This document shows positions 1 through 7,882 of a DNA stretch of 44,102 nucleotides, one piece after another. The notes under the pieces were generated by a model. It saw only the letters and a list, made by a program, of their open reading frames with translations. It was not told the origin of the DNA and made no database searches. A program made the translations under genes and the position numbers. How positions within the stretch are numbered: position 1 is the first letter of the stretch; each line of letters starts with the position of its first letter. The DNA lies in the NCBI GenBank assembly GCA_945886445.1, contig CAMCZG010000008.1, positions 1 through 44,102 of the forward strand, given 5' to 3'. Origin of the DNA: Bifidobacterium breve (GTDB lineage: Bacteria > Actinomycetota > Acidimicrobiia > Acidimicrobiales > Ilumatobacteraceae).

Positions 1-75
1 CCACTCCCCCTCTGATTTTGTAAATCTCTGCATTTGAGTCGGGGCTGATGGCTTCTCGCCACGTATCTTTGAGGC

Positions 76-1131
76 ATGGGGAATAGTTCAACATCTAAAA
101 ACATCAAGCTCGGGTACAACACTGGCTACTGGGGTAGCGGACCTCCAAGTGGGGCTCTTGAGGGAATCAAGGAAGCCGACCGTCTAGGTTTCGACAGCGT
201 TTGGACCGCAGAGGCATATGGAAGTGACGCAATCACTCCCCTCGCATGGTGGGGAGCACAAACACAAAATGTTCGACTCGGCACCGGCATCATTCAAATG
301 AGTGCACGTACTCCTTCGGCTACTGCCATGGCAGCGATGACAATTGACCACCTGAGCAACGGGCGTTTCATTCTTGGTCTCGGAGCTTCGGGCCCACAAG
401 TAGTGGAAGGTTGGTACGGCCAGCCTTACCCCAAGCCGCTAGCTCGCACACGTGAATACATTGAAGTGGTCCGCAGCATTTTGAAGCGTGACAAACCCAT
501 CGACTTTCACGGCGAGTTTTACGACATTCCTTTACGCGGTGGTTCAGGTTTAGGAAAACCACTGAAGAGCACAGTTCACCCTTTGCGCAAAGACATTCCT
601 ATTTTCCTCGGCGCTGAAGGCCCAAAGAACGTTGCACTCGCCGGGGAAATTTGTGACGGATGGCTGCCACTCTTTTTCTCACCGAAAGAAGATGCTTTTT
701 ACCGCAAATGCCTTGCTGAAGGTTTTGCAAAAAGCGGCGAAGCAGGAAAATCAGATCGATTCGAAGTTGCTTCTGGCGTCATGATTATTCCTGGAGACGA
801 TGTTGAGGCGTGCGCAAACTTCGTGCGCCCATTCCTCGCTCTCTACGCCGGCGGCATGGGTGCACGCGGTGCCAACTTCCACTTTGAGGTGTTTGCTCGC
901 ATGGGTTACGAAGATGTTGCGCTCAAAGTGCAAGAGCTTTACTTGGCTGGCAAAAAAGAAGAGGCCGCTGCCTCCATTCCACTGGCAATGGTGGAAGATG
1001 TGGCATTGGTTGGACCCATGGCAAAGATCAAAGACGAAATGGCCAAGTGGCGCGAAACCTGCATCACAACATTTCTCATCAGCGGCCCACCGCAGGTGCT
1101 CGAAACTTATGCAGACCTTGTAGCCGGCTGA
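76..1131 (+). CDS. LLM-class F420-dependent oxidoreductase
   Basis: 351 aa TIM-barrel protein of the luciferase-like monooxygenase (LLM) superfamily. Family motifs are visible: GFDSVWTAEAYG (38-49), RLGTGI (67-72), SNGRFILGLG (94-103), PIFLGAEGPK (175-184) and ICDGWLP (192-198). In Actinobacteria, proteins of this length and motif set usually use coenzyme F420 as hydride carrier rather than FMN; that cofactor is inferred from the family, and the substrate cannot be read from sequence. It is cytoplasmic with no signal peptide. The ATG at 76 follows a weak GAGG. An MFS exporter starts 22 bp downstream on the same strand, so the two may be co-transcribed. Bases 1-75 upstream hold no gene I can recognise. 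Confidence 0.85.
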   Translation: MGNSSTSKNIKLGYNTGYWGSGPPSGALEGIKEADRLGFDSVWTAEAYGSDAITPLAWWGAQTQNVRLGTGIIQMSARTPSATAMAAMTIDHLSNGRFILGLGASGPQVVEGWYGQPYPKPLARTREYIEVVRSILKRDKPIDFHGEFYDIPLRGGSGLGKPLKSTVHPLRKDIPIFLGAEGPKNVALAGEICDGWLPLFFSPKEDAFYRKCLAEGFAKSGEAGKSDRFEVASGVMIIPGDDVEACANFVRPFLALYAGGMGARGANFHFEVFARMGYEDVALKVQELYLAGKKEEAAASIPLAMVEDVALVGPMAKIKDEMAKWRETCITTFLISGPPQVLETYADLVAG

Positions 1132-1153
1132 TCCCTGGCGCAAGCCAACCCAA

Positions 1154-2431
1154 ATGCCACACTCCGCAGAAGACTTACCTAGCAACTTCACGCCGCATCG
1201 GTATACGCCAGGCAGCATTAGAGCCGCACTTTCGTCGCGCCCATTTCGCCTGATGTTTATCGGTTCGTTCATGTCGAGCGTAGGTTCATGGATGCAGAAT
1301 GTTGTCCTACCCGCTTACATATACCACCGCACCGGCAGAGCGTCATTCGTCGGTTTATTTATCTTCGCTCAACTTGGACCGATGCTTCTTTTTTCCATCC
1401 CAGGCGGAGTATTTGCAGACAGATTCGACCGCAGAAAATGGCTTATTTTTGCACAGGGCGTGCAACTTTCATTTTCTCTTTTACTATTTCCACTTGTTGC
1501 TCGCGACGCGGCAATCTGGATGATTTTCTTTGCACAATTTGGAGTTGGCGTGGGCAATGCACTGAATGCGCCAGCGTGGTCTGCGTCGCTACCCACTTTG
1601 GTTCCGGCATCAGACCTGCAAGGTGCTATTTCTTTGAATTCAACTGTCATTAATGGCTCACGGGTACTCGGCCCGGTATTAGTGGCGGTGCTTGCTTCAT
1701 GGGGTCTCACTACATCACAGGTATTTCTTGTGAACGCATTCACCTATCTGTTCGTCATTGGTGCATTACTTCGTGTTCGACTTCCGCATATTGCCCCGAT
1801 CGCGAGCGAGCCAGGCTGGCGCCAACTGACTACGGGGTTCAAAATTGCCCACGAACGAGCCGAAATACGCAGACTTCTCTTGTCGATTTTCAGTTTTGCG
1901 TTTTTGTCACTTCCGTTCGTTGGGCTATTCCCAGCAGTGGCCTCTTTGAATTTCGGCATCGACGAACGTTCTTCTACTTACCGTTGGTTGTATGCAACTT
2001 GGGGTTTTGGAGCAGCGTTAGGTGGTCTCGCTATTGGCACCATTTTTGTCAATTCGGACAAACGTAAAGTAGTGCAATTTGGTTTCACCTCTTTTGCCGT
2101 CACTCTTTTACTCTTCGCGCTTTCACGAACTCCCCTACAAGCATTTATCGTTGGATTTTTTCTCGGCATCGCATACCTCGTCACAACAACTTCAATGCTC
2201 ACCATTTTGCAATCGCGCCTCGCACCTAATGAGAGAGGCCGAGTGATGGCACTGTGGTTTATGGCTTTTGGCGGAACGGTACCCATTGGAAACCTTATTT
2301 TTGGGCCAGTGATCGACCACTTTGGGGCGCGCTGGGTTCTCATTGGCGGCGTTGCTTGGGCACTCTTTCTTGCGTGGTGGTGCAATATTGGCTCGATAGA
2401 CGAACGTAGGAACTTAGGGTCCGAGAAGTAA
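1154..2431 (+). CDS. MFS transporter (MFS_3 / EntS-like)
   Basis: 425 aa integral membrane protein with about 12 hydrophobic segments. The loop after the second/third helix carries the MFS signature GGVFADRFDRR (84-94), and the N-terminal half (IGSFMSSVGSWMQ, around 36-48) is typical of the MFS_3 group (enterobactin exporter EntS and macrolide-efflux-like proteins). The role is probably proton-driven export of a small molecule; the substrate is unknown. It lies 22 bp after the LLM oxidoreductase on the same strand. Its last 18 bases overlap the end of murF, which runs the other way. The first 25 residues are polar and may not all be translated, but no better start with a clear Shine-Dalgarno is evident. 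Confidence 0.85.
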   Translation: MPHSAEDLPSNFTPHRYTPGSIRAALSSRPFRLMFIGSFMSSVGSWMQNVVLPAYIYHRTGRASFVGLFIFAQLGPMLLFSIPGGVFADRFDRRKWLIFAQGVQLSFSLLLFPLVARDAAIWMIFFAQFGVGVGNALNAPAWSASLPTLVPASDLQGAISLNSTVINGSRVLGPVLVAVLASWGLTTSQVFLVNAFTYLFVIGALLRVRLPHIAPIASEPGWRQLTTGFKIAHERAEIRRLLLSIFSFAFLSLPFVGLFPAVASLNFGIDERSSTYRWLYATWGFGAALGGLAIGTIFVNSDKRKVVQFGFTSFAVTLLLFALSRTPLQAFIVGFFLGIAYLVTTTSMLTILQSRLAPNERGRVMALWFMAFGGTVPIGNLIFGPVIDHFGARWVLIGGVAWALFLAWWCNIGSIDERRNLGSEK

Positions 2432-3742
2432 CTCAGTTACTGCATCGAGACCGGCAATGCGCGAGCCCTTGAGAAGAATTGCAGTGTTCGCAGAGCGCTT
2501 TTGCAAAAGTTCATATACCTCTACATATGTTTCGTAACTCGGTAAGCCATAGAGCTCGGTGCGAAATGCAATGACTTCAATTCCTAGATCTTGAGCCAGT
2601 TGTGCAATATTTTTGTGCTGCATTTCTGCATCGGAAATTTCTGCCATTACGCCAAGGACTGCAATGCGATGATCTGCAGTCATGCTCGACAACGTAAGTA
2701 GCGCAGCCGACATTGATGTTGGGCTTGCGTTGTATGAATCATCCAGCAATACGCCATTAGCCAGCGCATGCACCTGCATTCTCATTGGCGACATCGCAGT
2801 TGATGCGACTGCCAGCACTGCATCGGAAACAGGCACGCCACACAGTGCGCCCACTAACACGGCAGCAGCAGCATTGCTTGCCATGTGTCGGCCCGGCACC
2901 GACAGGGTGCAACTTCCACTTCCCCATTGTGAAGCCAGGTGGAACGAAGCGCACCCGTCACCGTTAATGGCGAGATCTGAAATACGCATGTCGGCATCGG
3001 CAGCGGTTCCATAGGTAAAAGCTGTGGCACTGGTCTTATTGCGCATTGCTACAACACGTGCATCGTCGGCATTGAGAACAGCGAAACCATCTGCGGGCAA
3101 CGACTCAACAAGTTCAGCCTTTGCTCGGGCAACACCCTCAACACCACCAACGCGCTCGCCATGCGACTCTCCTACAGCGGTAATGACTCCAATATGCGGT
3201 TTCACCAGTGCAGCGAGCCGAGCTATTTCCCCAAAGCCACGCATGCCCATTTCCACCACAAGAGCTTCAGTGGGTTCTGGCGCATTGAGCAAAGTCACCG
3301 GAACACCTTGGTCGTTGTTTAAAGATTTCTCACTTGCACCGACAACGAACTGTGTTGCCAATACCGCCGCAATGAAATCTTTGGTGGAAGTTTTTCCCAC
3401 TGACCCAGTGATGCCTATTACGCGTTTCTCTACCGTTGACTTAACCTGCTGGCGAGCCCATTTGCCTAGTGCAGTGAGTGCAACAGCAGTATCGGCCACA
3501 ATAATTTGCGGAACAGTGCACCCCAACACTTCTCGCGTTACCAAAACCGCAGCGGCACCTGCCTGAACTGCATCAAGTACAAAATGATGCCCATCACGTT
3601 GCGCAATAATGGCAACAAAGAGATTTCCGGGCACTACTTGGCGCGAGTCATACGACACGCCATGTGCCACTAGACCACTTTCTGCCTTGCCAACGATAGA
3701 TGCGTTGATAACACCTGCAACTTCAGCAAGGGGAATACGCAT
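2414..3742 (-). CDS. murF: UDP-N-acetylmuramoyl-tripeptide--D-Ala-D-Ala ligase
   Basis: 442 aa Mur ligase that adds the D-Ala-D-Ala dipeptide to UDP-MurNAc-tripeptide, the last cytoplasmic step of the peptidoglycan precursor. Visible: N-terminal Mur ligase domain with the DSR motif (32-34), the ATP P-loop GITGSVGKTST (110-120), SLNNDQGVP (140-148), EMGMRGFGEI (164-173), TAVGESHGE (188-196) and, in the C-terminal domain, DDSYNASP, which is characteristic of MurF. Length is normal for the family. It is divergent from ddl, whose product makes the dipeptide MurF uses, so the shared 83-bp spacer can coordinate both. The 3' end overlaps the MFS gene by 18 bp. It stands apart from the usual dcw cluster. 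Confidence 0.95.
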   Translation of the reverse strand: MRIPLAEVAGVINASIVGKAESGLVAHGVSYDSRQVVPGNLFVAIIAQRDGHHFVLDAVQAGAAAVLVTREVLGCTVPQIIVADTAVALTALGKWARQQVKSTVEKRVIGITGSVGKTSTKDFIAAVLATQFVVGASEKSLNNDQGVPVTLLNAPEPTEALVVEMGMRGFGEIARLAALVKPHIGVITAVGESHGERVGGVEGVARAKAELVESLPADGFAVLNADDARVVAMRNKTSATAFTYGTAADADMRISDLAINGDGCASFHLASQWGSGSCTLSVPGRHMASNAAAAVLVGALCGVPVSDAVLAVASTAMSPMRMQVHALANGVLLDDSYNASPTSMSAALLTLSSMTADHRIAVLGVMAEISDAEMQHKNIAQLAQDLGIEVIAFRTELYGLPSYETYVEVYELLQKRSANTAILLKGSRIAGLDAVTELLLGP

Positions 3743-3761
3743 GCCCCAAAGATACTGCTCT

Positions 3762-3801
3762 GTGGCGAGAGAAGTCGCGAGTGCGGTAAAACTCTCGCCA
3801 C
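3762..3801. promoter_or_regulatory. inverted repeat in the murF/ddl divergent promoter
   Basis: The 83-bp spacer contains a perfect 10-bp inverted repeat, GTGGCGAGAG at 3762-3771 and CTCTCGCCAC at 3792-3801, with a 20-base centre. It could be a protein-binding site shared by the two promoters or a hairpin at the 5' end of the ddl mRNA, where it would end 24 bases before the ATG. No known operator matches it. Confidence 0.5.
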
Positions 3802-3825
3802 GCGTGTACCGTCGGGGGAAGAAAT

Positions 3826-4875
3826 ATGAACGCTCCTAGCCGCATTCCTCTTATTGTTCTCTTTGGTGGCGAGTCCGCAGAACACGACGTCAGTTGCGTT
3901 ACTGCTGCCCATGTCATCGCTGCTGCAAATACCGAGAAATATGACATCACCACCATCGGCATCAGCAGAGCCGGTATGTGGAACCTCGTCGTTCCCTCCA
4001 GCGATGAACTTGCCGCGGGGCGTTTATCTACTTCTGGAACACCGACGAATTTACAAACAGTGACTTCGCTTACTGAACAATGTGTTGTATTGCCTTTACT
4101 CCACGGCCCACTCGGCGAAGATGGAACTGTGCAAGGCATGCTTGAACTTGCCAATATTGCATACGTTGGTTCGGGAGTTTTATCGAGCGCAATATGCATG
4201 GACAAAGTTGTGAGCAAGCAAATTCTTCAATACCACAATATTGAACAGCCTGCTTTTGTCGCACTGCGCGATGGTGAATGCACGCCTGCCGACATCGATG
4301 CCGCCATTGACCAACTCGGATTACCCATTTTTGTCAAACCAGCCAATATGGGCTCGTCCGTTGGAGTAAGCAAAGTTGCACATCGTGAAGATTTCATGAC
4401 CGCACTCCATCTTGCGTTTCAATACGATGAATGGGCAATTTGTGAGGAATTCATTTCTGGTCGAGAAATTGAAGTTGCGGTTCTGGGAAATATGGAACCC
4501 ATTGCTTCAGTACCCGGTGAAATTGTGCCTGCGGGCGAGTTCTACGACTACAAAGATAAATACGTGAACAACAGTGCCACGTTGCATATTCCTGCACTAC
4601 TCAGCGCAGAACAAGCACTAGAAGTGCGTGAAAAGGCTATAAATATCTACAAAGCTCTGCGTTGCGACGGTCTAGCACGTGTTGATTTCTTCTTCGATGT
4701 AGCTACATCACGCTTCTTATGCAACGAGGTCAACACGATTCCTGGGTTCACACCCATTTCCATGTACCCAAAACTGTGGGAACAAACAGGAATCTCTTAC
4801 AGCGATCTCATCGACAGGCTTATTGAACTTGCCTGTGAAAGACATGCGCGCCGTCGACGCCACACCAGCCATTAA
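3826..4875 (+). CDS. ddl: D-alanine--D-alanine ligase
   Basis: 349 aa ATP-grasp enzyme that joins two D-alanines with ATP for peptidoglycan. Visible: the N-terminal LFGGESAEHDVS signature (12-23), HGPLGEDGTVQG, the ATP-grasp FVKPANMGSSVGVSKV segment and the C-terminal metal-binding VNTIPGFTPISMYP. Length agrees with the bacterial Ddl family. ATG at 3826 is preceded by GGGGGAAG (3814-3821), a good ribosome site. It is divergent from murF, its pathway partner. The stop codon overlaps the end of the convergent tetR by 4 bp (4872-4875). The last residues (RHARRRRHTSH) form a basic tail beyond the conserved fold. Confidence 0.95.
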   Translation: MNAPSRIPLIVLFGGESAEHDVSCVTAAHVIAAANTEKYDITTIGISRAGMWNLVVPSSDELAAGRLSTSGTPTNLQTVTSLTEQCVVLPLLHGPLGEDGTVQGMLELANIAYVGSGVLSSAICMDKVVSKQILQYHNIEQPAFVALRDGECTPADIDAAIDQLGLPIFVKPANMGSSVGVSKVAHREDFMTALHLAFQYDEWAICEEFISGREIEVAVLGNMEPIASVPGEIVPAGEFYDYKDKYVNNSATLHIPALLSAEQALEVREKAINIYKALRCDGLARVDFFFDVATSRFLCNEVNTIPGFTPISMYPKLWEQTGISYSDLIDRLIELACERHARRRRHTSH

Positions 4876-5480
4876 GGAGTAAGTGCGGCGCGCAAAAAAT
4901 CGAGCAGTTCACGCCGTAACGTACGCAGTGCCACCGTTGTAGGTTGCCACCCCACTGCACGCAGTGCTACTGGCTCTGTAGCTACCCCCACCACAGTGGA
5001 GTACACAAAGGCCAACAACAAATGTGGGTTGGCTCGGCGCAGTCTTCCTTCATCCATCTCTTTTTCTAAATAGAGAGCTGCCATGTCGATGAGTGGAGAT
5101 ACTTTGTCAATGAGCGCTTCGCTGAGCGCTGGCGGCAGGCGGTTCAACTCGCGAATGAGACCCAAGAGCGCTGGGCGTCGAATAGCAGGGCGAAACACCG
5201 CGGTGACCGTTGCTTCAATGCGCGCAAAACCATGTGGTGCCGAACGAATGGCTGCACCAATTTCCAACACCAATTCATCGGCCACGCGCTGCATGACCGC
5301 AATAGCCAATTCTTCTTTGCTGACGAACCAATAGAGCACCGTTTGTTTCGCCACCCCCACTGCTCGGGCAATATCGTCGAGGCTTGTTGCGTCGACCCCG
5401 CCGGATCCGAAGAGGTCAAGGGCGGCGTCGAGAATGCGTTCCCGCGTGGGTTGAGCATGTTTTTTGCGGATTTCTGGCAT
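4872..5480 (-). CDS. TetR-family transcriptional regulator
   Basis: 202 aa one-domain repressor type. Residues 13-60 form the TetR helix-turn-helix (RERILDAALDLF, then SLDDIARAVGVAKQTVLYWF), followed by an all-helical ligand-binding domain with no sequence clue to the ligand. It is divergent from the five-gene lipid-like operon starting at 5543. The spacer carries a perfect 20-bp palindrome equidistant (21 bp) from both start codons, which argues for autoregulation and control of the operon. By analogy with other TetR proteins next to acyl-CoA genes, the effector could be an acyl-CoA or aldehyde; that is inference. The 3' end overlaps ddl by 4 bp. Confidence 0.9.
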   Translation of the reverse strand: MPEIRKKHAQPTRERILDAALDLFGSGGVDATSLDDIARAVGVAKQTVLYWFVSKEELAIAVMQRVADELVLEIGAAIRSAPHGFARIEATVTAVFRPAIRRPALLGLIRELNRLPPALSEALIDKVSPLIDMAALYLEKEMDEGRLRRANPHLLLAFVYSTVVGVATEPVALRAVGWQPTTVALRTLRRELLDFLRAALTP

Positions 5481-5501
5481 ATTTCCTCACTTTCCCGTTC
5501 G

Positions 5502-5521
5502 CCTCTACCAAATGGTAGAGG
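5502..5521. promoter_or_regulatory. probable TetR operator (perfect palindrome)
   Basis: CCTCTACCA-AA-TGGTAGAGG: two perfect 9-bp arms and a 2-bp centre. It begins 21 bp upstream of the tetR ATG (first base 5480) and ends 21 bp upstream of the ATG at 5543 of the reductase gene, so it is exactly centred in the divergent spacer. Length and position fit a TetR dimer site that would cover both promoters. Binding by this TetR is inferred. Confidence 0.75.
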
Positions 5522-5542
5522 AATGTGCTAGAAAAGTGTCGC

Positions 5543-7882
5543 ATGATTGCTGAATCTCTATCGGGGCGCAAGATCGCCATCACCGGATCCACCGGATTCG
5601 TGGGCACGGCCCTCGTGGAACGCCTCTTACGCAGCGCCCCCGGCTCTGAGCTCTTTCTCATTATTCGTGGCGGTCGCCGTGGCGCGGCCTCTCGAGTGAA
5701 GCGTGAAATTTTGAGCAACGATGCATTCGACCGCTTGCGTGACATGCATGCCAATAGTGCGGAATCTTTTGATGCAATGACCGCACGGCGTGTACACGCT
5801 CTCGACGGTGACATTTCTGTCGATGGCTTATTGCTCAATGAAACAGATCGTGCACTGCTTGCAGCATGCGACATTGTTATTCACTCGGCTGCTGCGGTGT
5901 CATTCGATTCCCCGCTCGACTCTGCTGTGGAAGTCAACCTCTTAGGCCCCACTCGACTCGCAGCACTTCTCAATGAACTGCACCCAAGTGGAACCAACAT
6001 GCCACACCTTGTTGCAGTAAGCACCTGTTATGTAGCTGGTAACAGGCGCGGCACCGCACCCGAGCAACTGGTCTCTGAAGGTCCTTTCGACATTGGGTTG
6101 AGCTGGAAAGCAGAAGTTGCTTCGGCTCGACGCTTGCGCAGCGATGTTGAAGCAGCGAGTCGCACACCAAAAGTTCTGGAAGGTTTTCGCAAAGGTGCAC
6201 GTCGCGAACTAGGAGCAGCCGGTGCTCCAGCACTTGCTGCAAAAACTGAGCAGTTGCGTGAACGTTGGGTGAGTAGCGAGCTCGTGCAAGCAGGTCGTTC
6301 TCGTGCCGCAAGCGTGGGATGGCCCGATGCATATGCATTCACCAAAGCTCTTGGCGAACAAGCTCTCACAGAAACAAAAGGTGCACTTCCCGTCAACATT
6401 GTGCGCCCATCCATTATTGAGTCTGCTGTTCTGGAACCAAAGCCGGGCTGGATTCGCGGCTTTCGTATGGCAGAGCCCGTCATCATCTCGTATGCACGTG
6501 GGCTCTTGCGTGAGTTTCCTGGGGTTCCCGAAGGCACTGTTGACGTCATACCCGTTGACCTTGTTGTTGCAGCCATCATTGCTGTTGCAGCAGCAGGCCC
6601 CGTGAAGTCTCCGTACATCACGCAAGTTGCTTCCGGAAGCACCAACCCATTGCGTTACAGCGATCTTGTGAACAACGTGCGTGAATGGTTTACCGAGCAC
6701 CCCATTTACGATGCAGAAGGCCAGCCAATTGTTGTGCCCGATTGGCGCTTCCCGGGCCGCGGGCGTGTGCAACAACAGTTGTCGCGTGCAAAAACTGCAA
6801 TCACTCAAGGTGAACGCGTGCTCCAAGCACTTCCCTTGCGTGGAGCGCAAGCCGCATGGTCGGCAAAACTCGATGAGAAGCGTATTGAAGTAGAACGCGC
6901 ACTGGAATACGTCGAGCTCTATGGCCTCTACACCGAGTGCGAAGCCATTTACAGCATCGACAACTTGCTCTCGCTGTGGAACGAGCTCGATCAAAAAGAT
7001 CAGCAAGATTTTTGCTTTGACCCACGTGTAGTGAATTGGAATCACTACGTCAAAGAAGTGCACCTTCCTTCTGTGGTCGACCATGCACGCGTGAAAATGA
7101 CGCCTGGGAAAACAAAAACCGACCGTGCCGCTCGTTTGCGTGCAAATGTTCTTTCCCCCGAGCGCAAAGTTGCAGCATTCGACCTCGAGAACACGCTTAT
7201 TGCTTCAAACGTTGTTGAAAGCTACTCGTGGCTCGCAACGCGCCACCTCAACAATGCAGAGCGGGCGCGCTATTTCCTGCGCACCATGAAAGAAGCCCCC
7301 ACCCTGCTCTCCATGGACCGCAAAGACCGCAGTGACTTTTTGCGCTACTTCTATCGTCGCTACGAAGATGCGCCCGTTGACCAAATTGCCATAGATACTC
7401 AGCTAATGATGACTGATGTCATCATCGCAAAGTCATTCCCTGCCGCAATTCGTCGCGTACGCGAGCATCGTGCACTTGGTCATAAAACCATTCTCATTAC
7501 TGGAGCACTCACCTTCAACGTTGAAGGATTACGCCCCTTGTTCGATGAAATTGTTGGAGCAGAAATGTCGATTCGACCCGACAACACTTACAGCGGGCAA
7601 CTCATCAAAGCACCACCGACCGGCGAAACACGCGCCCAGGTACTTGCCGATTACTGCGCATCGCTTGGTGTGCACCTCGACGACTGCGTGGCTTATGCCG
7701 ACTCCACCTCCGATCTTCCCTTGCTTGAAGCAGTAGGGCACCCCGTTGTCGTGAACCCCGAAACTCGCCTTGCATCTATTGCCCGTAAACGCGGATGGTT
7801 GGTTGAAGATTGGGTAAAAGCAGCGGGCGCTCCAAAACGCATCTTGCCTTTTGCTCCAATCATGAATGAGCGCCAACGATGA
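5543..7882 (+). CDS. acyl-CoA reductase-like SDR fused to HAD-IB hydrolase
   Basis: 779 aa two-domain protein. The N-terminal half is an extended SDR of the male-sterility/fatty acyl-CoA reductase type (NAD_binding_4): Rossmann TGSTGFVG (14-21), HSAAAVSF (114-121), Ser160 in VSTCYV, and Tyr264-x3-Lys268 in DAYAFTK. Such domains reduce acyl-CoA to aldehyde or alcohol with NADPH. The C-terminal third is a HAD-IB (SerB-like) domain: motif I FDLENTL (Asp547, but Glu549 where an Asp is usual), Thr653 in LITGA, and DSTSD (Asp720, Asp724). The substrate is unknown. A GTG at 5525 is in frame, but the ATG at 5543 has GAAAAG 6 bases upstream and leaves the operator symmetric, so I prefer it. First gene of a five-gene operon; its stop overlaps the next start (ATGA). 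Confidence 0.85.
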   Translation: MIAESLSGRKIAITGSTGFVGTALVERLLRSAPGSELFLIIRGGRRGAASRVKREILSNDAFDRLRDMHANSAESFDAMTARRVHALDGDISVDGLLLNETDRALLAACDIVIHSAAAVSFDSPLDSAVEVNLLGPTRLAALLNELHPSGTNMPHLVAVSTCYVAGNRRGTAPEQLVSEGPFDIGLSWKAEVASARRLRSDVEAASRTPKVLEGFRKGARRELGAAGAPALAAKTEQLRERWVSSELVQAGRSRAASVGWPDAYAFTKALGEQALTETKGALPVNIVRPSIIESAVLEPKPGWIRGFRMAEPVIISYARGLLREFPGVPEGTVDVIPVDLVVAAIIAVAAAGPVKSPYITQVASGSTNPLRYSDLVNNVREWFTEHPIYDAEGQPIVVPDWRFPGRGRVQQQLSRAKTAITQGERVLQALPLRGAQAAWSAKLDEKRIEVERALEYVELYGLYTECEAIYSIDNLLSLWNELDQKDQQDFCFDPRVVNWNHYVKEVHLPSVVDHARVKMTPGKTKTDRAARLRANVLSPERKVAAFDLENTLIASNVVESYSWLATRHLNNAERARYFLRTMKEAPTLLSMDRKDRSDFLRYFYRRYEDAPVDQIAIDTQLMMTDVIIAKSFPAAIRRVREHRALGHKTILITGALTFNVEGLRPLFDEIVGAEMSIRPDNTYSGQLIKAPPTGETRAQVLADYCASLGVHLDDCVAYADSTSDLPLLEAVGHPVVVNPETRLASIARKRGWLVEDWVKAAGAPKRILPFAPIMNERQR

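Noticed and set aside
6209-7084. 291-codon open frame antisense to the reductase/HAD gene
   Set aside because: It mirrors a strongly coding frame, is Cys/His-rich, shows no known motif and has no ribosome site.
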